DNA from: Bacteroides sp.
GTDB lineage: Bacteria; Bacteroidota; Bacteroidia; Bacteroidales; Muribaculaceae
Reading direction: 5' to 3'
Length of the DNA: 45,480 bases
NCBI GenBank assembly: GCA_014802175.1
Contig: JAAVCU010000021.1
Coordinates: forward strand, 17,879 to 63,358
In this document: positions 17,406 to 25,533 of the stretch, in pieces
Layout: each line of letters starts with the position of its first letter
Position numbering within the stretch: the first letter of the stretch is position 1
Made by a program: the position numbers and the translations under genes
The notes under the pieces: model-generated
What the model was told of the DNA's origin: nothing
Databases searched by the model: none
The model's input: only the letters and a program-made list of their open reading frames with translations

Positions 17406-19547
17406 ATGAAAAGATTCTTAATCGCGGGATTCGCCCTGACTATGGCGGGAGCATTTTCTGCAATGGCTGCCAACGAGCAGGTGATTATTGAAACCGACAG
17501 CCTCGGAATGGTGCTTTCAGTTGGCGACAACGGACGCCTTTATCAGAGCTACTTCGGCAAGAAGCTCATGAACCCATCCGACTATAAATCGCTTACCGGA
17601 GGGAGAGAGGTGTATCTCACCAACGGTATGGAGGATTATTTTGAGCCCGCGCTTCATGTCAATCACGCCGACGGCAACGCTTCGTCGCTACTGAAATATC
17701 AGGGACACACCGTCACCCACATCCCCGGTGGTAAGGAGACAGTGGTTACACTTGTGGATCCCGCCTACGGCGATGAGGTCAAACTCAAATACAAGAGCTA
17801 CGACAAGGAGAATATCTTCACCTCTTCCACAGAGATCACCAATGGCAGCAACAAACCCATAGAACTTGAGAAATTCGCATCATCGATGCTGCATTTCGAT
17901 GCTCCGGAGTATTACCTGACAGAGTATTCCGGTGAGTGGGCTGCCGAGGTCAAGCCTCACACCCAACCCCTCTATTACGGCAAAAAAGAGGTTGACACCA
18001 AGCTTGGCGCGCGCGCCAATATGTTTGTGTCTCCCTTCTTCCAGCTCGGACTTGGCGCTCCTGCGGAGGAGAACTCGGGCGATGTGCTTGTCGGCACACT
18101 GGGCTGGACCGGTAACTTCCGTTTCTGTTTCGAGGTTGACAACCGTGGCAAACTGCGTGTGATCAGCGGTATCAATCCCTATTTCTCAAAACGCACCCTC
18201 AAAAAGGGTGAGACTTTCACCACTCCCGAATTCATCTATACACTCAGTTCAAATGGTAATGGCGAGGCTTCACGCAATTTCCACGACTGGGCACGCCGCT
18301 ATCGCGTGAAAGATGGTATGGGCGACCGTATGACCCTTCTCAACAACTGGGAGGCAACCTATTTCGATTTCGATGAGGAGAAACTGAAGAAACTTATCGG
18401 CGACGCCAAGGAGCTTGGTGTTGATATGTTCCTTCTCGACGATGGTTGGTTTGCCAACAAATATCCGCGCTCTTCCGATAACGCCGGTCTTGGCGACTGG
18501 GATGAGACCACCAACAAGCTCCCCAACGGTATCGGCGCACTCACTGCCGAGGCCAAGAAACAGGGTGTGAAATTCGGTCTCTGGATCGAGCCGGAGATGG
18601 TTAACCCGAAATCCGAGCTTTATGAGAAGCATAAGGACTGGGTCATCACCCTTCCCAACCGCGACGAATATTATTTCCGTAATCAGCTCGTCCTTGACCT
18701 TGCAAATCCGAAGGTTCAGGATTATGTGTTCAGCATCGTCGACAACCTGATGACAAAATATCCCGACATCGCATTCTTCAAATGGGACTGCAACAGCCCG
18801 ATCACCAATATCTGGTCAAACTATCTCGACAAGAACCAGCAGCACCTCTATGTGGATTATGTAAAAGGTCTTTACAATGTCCTTGACCGCATTGCCGCTA
18901 AATATCCGAATCTCCCGATGATGCTCTGCTCAGGTGGCGGTGGCCGTACGGATTATGAGGGCTTGCGCTACTTCACCGAGATGTGGCCCAGCGACAACAC
19001 CGATCCCGTTGAGCGTCTCTTTATCCAGTGGGGTTATTCTCAGGTGTTCCCCACAAAGGTGCAGTGCGCTCACGTAACCACCTGGAACAAGGATGCGTCC
19101 GTTAAGTTCCGTGTCAACACCGCCATGATGGGAAAACTCGGTTTCGATATCAATATGCACGACCTCACTCCCGATGAACTTGCTTACTGCAAACGTTCAA
19201 TCCAGGATTACAACGCATTGCGCCCCGTGATTCTTGATGGCGATCAGTATCGTCTCGTTTCTCCCCATTCGGGCAACCACGCCTCAACTGAATTCGTAAG
19301 CAAGAACCGCGACAAAGCCGTGCTCTTCGCGTTCGATGTGTATCCGCGTTACGATGAGATTCTTCACAATGTGGTGCTCAAGGGTCTGAATCCTAAGGCA
19401 ACCTACGAGGTAGAGGAGATCAACCGTGCCGACGGCTCCAAGGGTGAAGTGAAATCATATTCCGGCGATTACCTGATGAAGGTAGGTCTTCCCGTGTTCA
19501 GCACAAGCAAACTCTCAAGCCGAGTATATACCCTCACAGCTAAATAA
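17406..19547 (+). CDS. GH36 alpha-galactosidase
   Basis: A 713-residue secreted alpha-galactosidase that hydrolyses terminal alpha-1,6 or related galactosides with retention. Signal peptide 1-21 (MAGAFSAMA). The classic GH36 signatures are all present: LLDDGWFANKYPRSSDNAGL, the nucleophile D461 in FFKWDCNSPITN, the CxxGGGR motif in LCSGGGGRTDYEG, and the acid/base D530 in MWPSDNTDPVERL, followed by the usual small C-terminal beta-domain. Length is normal for the family. It is the first gene of a two-gene operon, with GH2 starting 8 bp after its stop. Confidence in family and reaction is high; the natural substrate (galactomannan, raffinose-type sugar or host glycan) is not resolved. Confidence 0.95.
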   Translation: MKRFLIAGFALTMAGAFSAMAANEQVIIETDSLGMVLSVGDNGRLYQSYFGKKLMNPSDYKSLTGGREVYLTNGMEDYFEPALHVNHADGNASSLLKYQGHTVTHIPGGKETVVTLVDPAYGDEVKLKYKSYDKENIFTSSTEITNGSNKPIELEKFASSMLHFDAPEYYLTEYSGEWAAEVKPHTQPLYYGKKEVDTKLGARANMFVSPFFQLGLGAPAEENSGDVLVGTLGWTGNFRFCFEVDNRGKLRVISGINPYFSKRTLKKGETFTTPEFIYTLSSNGNGEASRNFHDWARRYRVKDGMGDRMTLLNNWEATYFDFDEEKLKKLIGDAKELGVDMFLLDDGWFANKYPRSSDNAGLGDWDETTNKLPNGIGALTAEAKKQGVKFGLWIEPEMVNPKSELYEKHKDWVITLPNRDEYYFRNQLVLDLANPKVQDYVFSIVDNLMTKYPDIAFFKWDCNSPITNIWSNYLDKNQQHLYVDYVKGLYNVLDRIAAKYPNLPMMLCSGGGGRTDYEGLRYFTEMWPSDNTDPVERLFIQWGYSQVFPTKVQCAHVTTWNKDASVKFRVNTAMMGKLGFDINMHDLTPDELAYCKRSIQDYNALRPVILDGDQYRLVSPHSGNHASTEFVSKNRDKAVLFAFDVYPRYDEILHNVVLKGLNPKATYEVEEINRADGSKGEVKSYSGDYLMKVGLPVFSTSKLSSRVYTLTAK

Positions 19548-19555
19548 GCCCGAAA

Positions 19556-22192
19556 ATGAACTTGAAATCATTGATTCCGGCGGCAGCTTTGCTGCTGCCG
19601 GTGATTGTTAACGCGTCTGTCTCAACCCGCGAGATCTCCGACGGATGGCAGTTCCGTCAGGGAAATTCTCAGAATTGGTATCCCGCTGAAGTGCCCGGCA
19701 CGGTCCACACCGACCTGATGGCCAACGGCATTATCGAAGATCCATTCTTCCGCCTCAATGAACGCGGAGTGCAGTGGGTTGACAAGGAGGACTGGATGTA
19801 TGAGACAACCTTCACCGCCACGGCGGCTGAAGTCTCGGCCGGTAATCAGGAACTGGTTTTCTACGGTCTTGATACCTACGCTGATGTTTACCTCAACCAC
19901 GATAAACTGATCTCCACTGACAATATGCACCGCACATGGCGTTGCAATGTCAAGGGTATGCTGAAAGAGGGTGAGAACCTCCTTGAGGTCTATTTCAATT
20001 CACCCATAAAGGTGGATCTCCCCAAATATGATAAATACGACTATACGTTCAACACCGGTCCTGACCAGTCGCAACGTGGAGGAGTCTTCAATAAGACCCT
20101 GAGCATATTTGCCCGCAAAGCCGGTTATCATTATGGCTGGGACTGGGGTCCGCGCCTTGTCACTTCCGGTATATGGCGCCCGATCGAGCTGCAGACCTGG
20201 ACCGGTTTGCGCATTGACGATGTTCAGTATATCCAGCAGGATGTCACCGCTGCCCGCGCCCGACTCAAGACTGTGGTGGAGGTGCGCAGCGATGAGAAAG
20301 TCAGCAACGCGCAGGTGTCGATCCTTGCCGACGGCAAGAAGGTAAGTTCCCGCTCCGTGAATCTTGAGAAAGGTCTGAACCGCATCGAACTCGACTACGA
20401 TGTCAAGAAGCCCCGCCTCTGGTGGAGCAACGGTTTGGGTGAGCCGAACCTCACGGAATTTACTGCAGCCGTGTCTGTCGGCGGTAAGGTGGAGGGTGAG
20501 CAGAGCGACATGATCGGTCTGCGTTCGCTCAAGCTCATTCATAAGCCCGATCAATACGGTCATGCACTCTATTTCGAGCTTAACGGCAAACCTGTATTTG
20601 CCAAGGGTGTGGATATGGTGCCGCTGGATAACTTCCTGCCACGAATCACCAAAGAGAAATACGAGAAACATGTGCTCGATGCCAAGGATGTGAATATGAA
20701 CATGATCCGTGTCTGGGGTGGTGGCGTCTATGAAGATGATTATTTCTATGACCTTTGCGACCGCAACGGTATACTCGTATGGCAGGACTTTATGTTCGCC
20801 TGCTCCACATATCCCGCTGATTCCCTTTTTCTTGACAACGTGCGCAAGGAGGCTATCGACAATGTGAAACGTTTGCGCAATCACTGCTCGATCGCCCTCT
20901 GGTGCGGCAACAACGAGTGTCAGGATGTTTATTACGGCTGGGGTGGCAGACATAACTATTATAAGGAGAAGGGTGTGGAGGAACTCACCACCAAGCAGTT
21001 CAAGGATCATTACTTCAAGACACTTCCGGAGGTAGTGGAGGAGTATGGCGGTGGAATCGCCTATCGTCCGTCGTCGCCCTTCGCATTCGAGGATACACCT
21101 TCCGACGGTGTCAATGGCGATGCCCACTACTGGGGTGTTTGGCATGGTCGCGATTCGATCGGTCATTACAATATAGAGCGTGCCCGCTTCTTCTCCGAAT
21201 ACGGTTTCCAGTCATTCCCCGAATTTGAATCTGTAAAGATCTATGCTCCCGAAGAGCGCGACTGGAATATCAACTCTGAGGTGATGATGGATCATCAGCG
21301 CGCCGGGTCGTACGCCAATAACCTGATTCGCGAATACATGAACGAAGAGTTCCGCACTCCTGAGGATTTCCCCACATTCCTTTATGTCGGTTCGGTGTTG
21401 CAGGGCGATGCCATCAAGACCGCTGTGGAGGCTCATCGTCGCGATATGCCTTACTGTATGGGTACTCTTGTCTGGCAGCATAACGACTGCTGGCCTGTGG
21501 CTTCATGGGCGGGTCGCGACTGGTACGGACGCTGGAAAGCACAGCAATATTACTCAAAGGCGGCATACGACGATATTCTCGTTTCTCCCGTAGTGTTGGG
21601 CGATACACTTAAAGTCAACATTGTCAGTGACCGTCGCAAGCCGGTAAACGGAAACTTCACACTCAAGGTGATGCGCCTTGACGGCACACCGGTTAAGAGC
21701 ATAGAGCGGAAATGTAAGGTTGCGGCATTGACCTCCGAGCAGATTCTGAACCTTCCGGTTGCCGAGCTGTTGGGCGACAACAAGAGGGGAGAGGTGATCA
21801 TCAGTGCCGAGTATGCCATCCCGGGCGACCGCACATATAATAATGTAGCTTTCGCCACCAAACAGAAATATATGGCTTATCAAGCACCGGGCTATAATCT
21901 CGATATTCAGCCGGCAGAGGGAGGTTATGACGTTACGGTCAGCACCGCCAACGGTCAGTTTGCCCGTGCTGTCTTCATGTCGCTCGAAGGTATCGACAAC
22001 TTCTTCTCCGACAACTACTTCAACCTCTTGCCGGGAGAGAAACGTACCATCCGTGTCACCAGTCCACTGGCTGCCGATGAATTCCGCCGTCAGCTGAAAG
22101 TCATCTCCATGGGCGATGTCCACAAAGCCGTAGAGGCTACTGCCTCAGGAGCCATGAAGCGTTCCGACAGCTTCAAGCCCCTCGGAGAATAA
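19556..22192 (+). CDS. GH2 beta-mannosidase
   Basis: An 878-residue GH2 enzyme of the beta-mannosidase type, releasing beta-linked mannose from non-reducing ends. Signal peptide about 1-20. A jelly-roll domain (WQFRQGNSQNWYPAEVPGTVHTDL, the mannosidase-type N-terminus) is followed by an Ig-like domain and a TIM barrel with NMIRVWGGGVYEDDYFYDLC. The acid/base is E454 in LWCGNNECQD and the nucleophile is E548 in FFSEYGFQSFP. Two C-terminal beta-domains close the protein. The 8-bp gap to GH36 points to one transcript ending at the strong hairpin at 22246-22276. Together with GH36 this suggests attack on a galactosyl- and mannosyl-containing glycan, which is inference. Confidence 0.94.
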   Translation: MNLKSLIPAAALLLPVIVNASVSTREISDGWQFRQGNSQNWYPAEVPGTVHTDLMANGIIEDPFFRLNERGVQWVDKEDWMYETTFTATAAEVSAGNQELVFYGLDTYADVYLNHDKLISTDNMHRTWRCNVKGMLKEGENLLEVYFNSPIKVDLPKYDKYDYTFNTGPDQSQRGGVFNKTLSIFARKAGYHYGWDWGPRLVTSGIWRPIELQTWTGLRIDDVQYIQQDVTAARARLKTVVEVRSDEKVSNAQVSILADGKKVSSRSVNLEKGLNRIELDYDVKKPRLWWSNGLGEPNLTEFTAAVSVGGKVEGEQSDMIGLRSLKLIHKPDQYGHALYFELNGKPVFAKGVDMVPLDNFLPRITKEKYEKHVLDAKDVNMNMIRVWGGGVYEDDYFYDLCDRNGILVWQDFMFACSTYPADSLFLDNVRKEAIDNVKRLRNHCSIALWCGNNECQDVYYGWGGRHNYYKEKGVEELTTKQFKDHYFKTLPEVVEEYGGGIAYRPSSPFAFEDTPSDGVNGDAHYWGVWHGRDSIGHYNIERARFFSEYGFQSFPEFESVKIYAPEERDWNINSEVMMDHQRAGSYANNLIREYMNEEFRTPEDFPTFLYVGSVLQGDAIKTAVEAHRRDMPYCMGTLVWQHNDCWPVASWAGRDWYGRWKAQQYYSKAAYDDILVSPVVLGDTLKVNIVSDRRKPVNGNFTLKVMRLDGTPVKSIERKCKVAALTSEQILNLPVAELLGDNKRGEVIISAEYAIPGDRTYNNVAFATKQKYMAYQAPGYNLDIQPAEGGYDVTVSTANGQFARAVFMSLEGIDNFFSDNYFNLLPGEKRTIRVTSPLAADEFRRQLKVISMGDVHKAVEATASGAMKRSDSFKPLGE

Positions 22193-22245
22193 TCGCAACT
22201 GACAAAAAGGGATAATTACAGTATAATCTACCGATAACTCGGACT

Positions 22246-22276
22246 AAAAGGATCGCCCTCGGGCGGTCCTTTTTTG
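22246..22276 (+). terminator. Intrinsic terminator, GGATCGCC family, copy 1
   Basis: An 8-bp stem GGATCGCC / GGCGGTCC with the loop CTCG, flanked by AAAA before and seven T after, 53 bp after the GH2 stop. CCGATAACT occurs at 22231-22239, just upstream. Near-identical copies follow both PLC genes. Confidence 0.92.
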
Positions 22277-22335
22277 TTGTCGTGATGTTTCATTTGAGCC
22301 AAATTTGGCAACAAATAGTGATAGAAGGGGACGAG

Positions 22336-22400
22336 TGTGCAAATCATCTATTTAATGGATTATATCAACTGCGCGGTTGGAGAGGGAGATGTTAATTTTG
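22336..22400 (+). promoter_or_regulatory. Promoter and candidate HTCS operator for the first PLC gene
   Basis: The -7 box TAATTTTG is at 22393-22400. Candidate half-sites are TGTGCAAATCATC (22336-22348) and TGGATTATATC (22356-22366), 20 bases apart; the second begins 37 bases before the -7 box. A perfect palindrome GCCAAATTTGGC lies further up at 22298-22309. The operator is weaker here than at GH36, but spacing is the same. Confidence 0.5.
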
Positions 22401-22449
22401 CAGCCGTGAAACGAATCCTTGAAGTCAATAACATGAAATTAAGATAGAT

Positions 22450-25221
22450 ATGAAACTCATGAAACAACAGATCCTCGCCGGAGCATTGATGGCGGGGACG
22501 GCTGCCACGTTCCCTATCGCAGCCAACGCACGCGATTACGCAAACTGGATGGCGGAGCTTCCCGACGAGGCTTACGTCTGCACTCTCTCAATCCCGGGCA
22601 CACATGACTCGGCAACGGGCAACGGATTTACCTCTTCAATATATGCCGGTTCAGCGCAGACTCAGGATAAGACAATTATGGAGCAATTGGAGATGGGTGT
22701 AAGAGCATTTGATTTCCGTCCGGGAAGAAAAAATGCCGGTTCCATTACTAATCAGAATTATCGTCTTCGTTGCTATCATGGAATAGCTGAGATAGACCTT
22801 TGGTATGATGATGCGATAAGGGATATATGTAGCTGGCTTGAGAAGCATCCCGGCGAATTTATTGTGATTCACCTCTATCCCGGTCCTAATAATTCGATAG
22901 GTCATTCTGATAATAATGACGAGGCAAGCGCACTTCATAATGAACTTATTTCTGAAGCTGCGGTAGCTCCCCACATAGCGCGTTTCGAACCGAGTCTTAA
23001 GGTTAAGGATATGCGTGGTAAAATCCTCTTTCTAAAGCGATGGAACCTGAACTGGGATTCAGATAAGATAGGCATAATGTGGGATTGGGATGAAACCGAA
23101 TGGAAATCCAAAGAGATGTACCTGAAGAGCAACGGTTACGAGGAGCGCAAGACACGTATTGTGATGCAGGATAAAGCCAACACCAAACCGGAGGAGAAGA
23201 TAGCTCGCTTCAAAGATCTTTATCAGTTCTCATCAAGCTATGCTCCCGCAAATGAGCGCGACATGATGTGGACTCTGAATTTCGCCTCATCCTATAACGG
23301 AACCACATCTTCGCGCGAATCCTACGCGGAGAATGCTGCCGCTTTGTTGCCCGAGATTCCCGGAATGTTGGAGAAAGCAGTCGGTCCGACCGGTGTGGTA
23401 TTCATGGATTGGGTCGGAGATGACACCCATCTCAGCAAATACAACACTCAGGGTGAAACCGCAGTGCGAGCTATTGCTGACAACAATTTCCGTTATCTGC
23501 CGAATATCCATAACTCAAAGGCAGTGATCCCCGTATATCAGAATATCAATCTTGACGATGTGTTCACGGGGCATAGCAGCACCTTCCGAGGAACGGCCGA
23601 TTGGATTGACCTCAATTCCGACGGTCAGTTGGATCTGGTGATGAAAGGACGCGAGATTAACGATGGCTGGACTCCTAAGGCGAGGGTGGCTTATGCCAAC
23701 GGATCATCATTAGCCTCCAGCGTGGAACTGCCAAGCTCCGCATGGCAGGCACAGCTGATACCGATAGATTACAATGCCGACGGACACATTGATTTTGTAA
23801 ACGGTTGCGCGGGAGGAAGTGTACTTTACCGCAACGACGGGAAAGGGAATTTCTCGCAAGTAAATAATTTCTCGCTCGATGGTAAGGAGATCGATCTTGA
23901 TAACGGAAGTGCAGACATAGAGAGGAGAGGTGTGACCGGTCTGATGATATGTGCGGATCTTGACCTCGACGGATATCCTGAGATTATCACTTATGGCAGG
24001 GGAAGCAACGGTTGCGACGGCACACCGATCATCTACTGCAATATGAGTGCTACCGCCGACGGATCGTTCTCACTCCGCAACTCAAATCTCCCGGCACTGA
24101 AGAATGGCACTATGGCTATAGGTGACTATAACAGCGACGGCGCTCCCGATATCCTCATATCCGGTATGGCAGCCGATGGCACACGCCAAGTCAGCATCTG
24201 CCTCAATAAAGGAATGAATGGTTCAGACTTCAATTTTGAGGTGATCACACCCGAAGATCTGCAGCCATACGCCACAGATTTCGGTATCGTGGCGTTAGTC
24301 GATTTCAATAACGACGGACTCCTTGACGTATTCATCTCCGGTCAATTGTTTGATGTTTCCGAAGGAAATATAAGAAATCATTCCGCCAATATCTTCCTGC
24401 GCAGTGCCGACGGCTCATTCTTCAAGACATACGCTTCGTCAGTGCCTTTCACCGGAGGCGATATGGATTGGTGCGATGTGAATGGCGACGGATTCGTGGA
24501 TATCGTTTACGGAGGCACCACCTGCTTCTTCAACGGCACCAACGGCTCTACCGATCATCAGATAGCTACCTCCGGATTATTGATAAACAACGGAGACGGC
24601 ACCTTCTGCGGCGACTCAGCGCAGTTCGAGGATCTTCGCGGAGGTGTCTGCGTGAGTGCGGCAGACTTCGATGGTGACGGCAAACCGGAACTCACCATGA
24701 TGGGTTATGGCAGCAACTGTTTCCATGCCTATAAGCAGACTCAGAAGACACGCAGCGGTGACGTTATGCCTCTTGAAGTACCTGCAATGCAACTTGAAGA
24801 GACAGCCGACGGCAAGACTCATCTGTCGTGGAATGCTGCCGACGATGGCACCCGTTATAATTATGTGGTCACCACCAACGACGGACATGTGTATTCGGCT
24901 GTGCCGGTAGACCCCGCTACGGGTAAGATGCGCATTGCCAATATGAGTGCGGCGCCAACCGGTTCGAGTGTAACGCTCAACATCAAGAAAGAAGCGATCG
25001 CGAAAGTGGGAGTGCAGGCCATTGGCGCTACGAAGCAGGCGAGTGCATTGACAATGGTGTCGGCAGCCGATCTTCCAACAGGTGTAGAGAAGATCACCAT
25101 CGGCGAATATGAAGGAGAGGTAGAATACTACAACCTTCAGGGTCAGCGCGTCCTCAATCCCTCCAATGGCATCTATATAGAGCGTCGCGGCTCCAAAACC
25201 ACCAAACGCTACATCCGCTAA
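22450..25221 (+). CDS. Secreted PI-PLC X-domain protein with seven-bladed VCBS propeller (copy 1)
   Basis: A 923-residue exported protein. Signal peptide 1-27 (ending AANA). A phosphatidylinositol-specific phospholipase C X domain spans about 28-370, with the catalytic histidine candidates H52 (IPGTHDSATG) and H110 (RCYHGIAEID) and the conserved RAFDFRPG. Such enzymes cleave phosphatidylinositol or GPI anchors. A VCBS/FG-GAP propeller follows (about 380-780) with seven loops: DLNSDGQ, DYNADGH, DLDLDGY, DYNSDGA, DFNNDGL, DVNGDGF, DFDGDGK. Then come a fibronectin-like module and a short C-terminal domain (EYYNLQGQRVLNPSNGIYIE) of the surface or type IX sorting kind. It is paralogous to the next gene. 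The domain assignment is good; whether lipid or GPI-glycan is the substrate is unknown. Confidence 0.85.
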   Translation: MKLMKQQILAGALMAGTAATFPIAANARDYANWMAELPDEAYVCTLSIPGTHDSATGNGFTSSIYAGSAQTQDKTIMEQLEMGVRAFDFRPGRKNAGSITNQNYRLRCYHGIAEIDLWYDDAIRDICSWLEKHPGEFIVIHLYPGPNNSIGHSDNNDEASALHNELISEAAVAPHIARFEPSLKVKDMRGKILFLKRWNLNWDSDKIGIMWDWDETEWKSKEMYLKSNGYEERKTRIVMQDKANTKPEEKIARFKDLYQFSSSYAPANERDMMWTLNFASSYNGTTSSRESYAENAAALLPEIPGMLEKAVGPTGVVFMDWVGDDTHLSKYNTQGETAVRAIADNNFRYLPNIHNSKAVIPVYQNINLDDVFTGHSSTFRGTADWIDLNSDGQLDLVMKGREINDGWTPKARVAYANGSSLASSVELPSSAWQAQLIPIDYNADGHIDFVNGCAGGSVLYRNDGKGNFSQVNNFSLDGKEIDLDNGSADIERRGVTGLMICADLDLDGYPEIITYGRGSNGCDGTPIIYCNMSATADGSFSLRNSNLPALKNGTMAIGDYNSDGAPDILISGMAADGTRQVSICLNKGMNGSDFNFEVITPEDLQPYATDFGIVALVDFNNDGLLDVFISGQLFDVSEGNIRNHSANIFLRSADGSFFKTYASSVPFTGGDMDWCDVNGDGFVDIVYGGTTCFFNGTNGSTDHQIATSGLLINNGDGTFCGDSAQFEDLRGGVCVSAADFDGDGKPELTMMGYGSNCFHAYKQTQKTRSGDVMPLEVPAMQLEETADGKTHLSWNAADDGTRYNYVVTTNDGHVYSAVPVDPATGKMRIANMSAAPTGSSVTLNIKKEAIAKVGVQAIGATKQASALTMVSAADLPTGVEKITIGEYEGEVEYYNLQGQRVLNPSNGIYIERRGSKTTKRYIR
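25177..25221 (+). repeat. 45-bp identical 3'-end repeat, copy 1
   Basis: The last 45 bases of this PLC gene, stop codon included, are identical to 28240-28284 at the end of the next gene. They encode the tail IERRGSKTTKRYIR. Confidence 0.85.
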
Positions 25222-25262
25222 GCTGACGGGTTGTTACTTGCAACCTTCCGATAACTTAAACT

Positions 25263-25289
25263 AAAAGGATCGCCTTCGGGCGGTCCTTT
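25263..25289 (+). terminator. Intrinsic terminator, GGATCGCC family, copy 2
   Basis: Stem GGATCGCC / GGCGGTCC with a TTCG loop, AAAA before and TTTCTTT after, 41 bp after the first PLC stop. CCGATAACT lies at 25248-25256, with the same spacing to the stem as at copy 1. Confidence 0.92.
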
Positions 25290-25363
25290 CTTTGTTGACG
25301 GGAGGCGGAAAAATTGTGTATTTGATGCAAAGGGGGAGAAAAATTGTAACAAATCGGGCATGG

Positions 25364-25428
25364 AGAGCAAATTTACAAAATAATGAAGAGATTACTCCTC
25401 GCAACGTGTGCGCGAAGAATTACTTTTG
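25364..25428 (+). promoter_or_regulatory. Promoter and candidate HTCS operator for the second PLC gene
   Basis: The -7 box TACTTTTG is at 25421-25428, followed by CGC. Half-sites AGAGCAAATTTAC (25364-25376) and TGAAGAGATTAC (25384-25395) are 20 bases apart; the second starts 37 bases before the -7 box. AATTTACAAAA (25370-25380) ends 40 bases before it, exactly as at the GH36 promoter. Confidence 0.6.
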
Positions 25429-25533
25429 CGCTGTAAGCAAGTTTTTCATACTTTCTTATTGAATTTCACGAAGAGATTCAGTCATTTCCTTGAAATCATC
25501 TTGAAATCATTTACATGAAAAAACTATAAAATA

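Larger units (their letters stand above)
25222..25533 (+). other. 312-bp gap between the two PLC genes
   Basis: Holds CCGATAACT (25248-25256), a terminator (25263-25289), and the promoter with operator for the second PLC gene (25364-25428). The rest is AT-rich leader with no ORF or repeat that I can support. The leader from the -7 box to the ATG is about 105 bases and contains similar runs TGAAATC at 25490-25510. Confidence 0.8.

Noticed and set aside
20000-21166. Long antisense open frame of 388 codons inside the beta-mannosidase gene
   Set aside because: It lies wholly opposite a well-supported GH2 gene, has no recognisable domain or promoter, and fits the antisense frames common in such GC-balanced genes.
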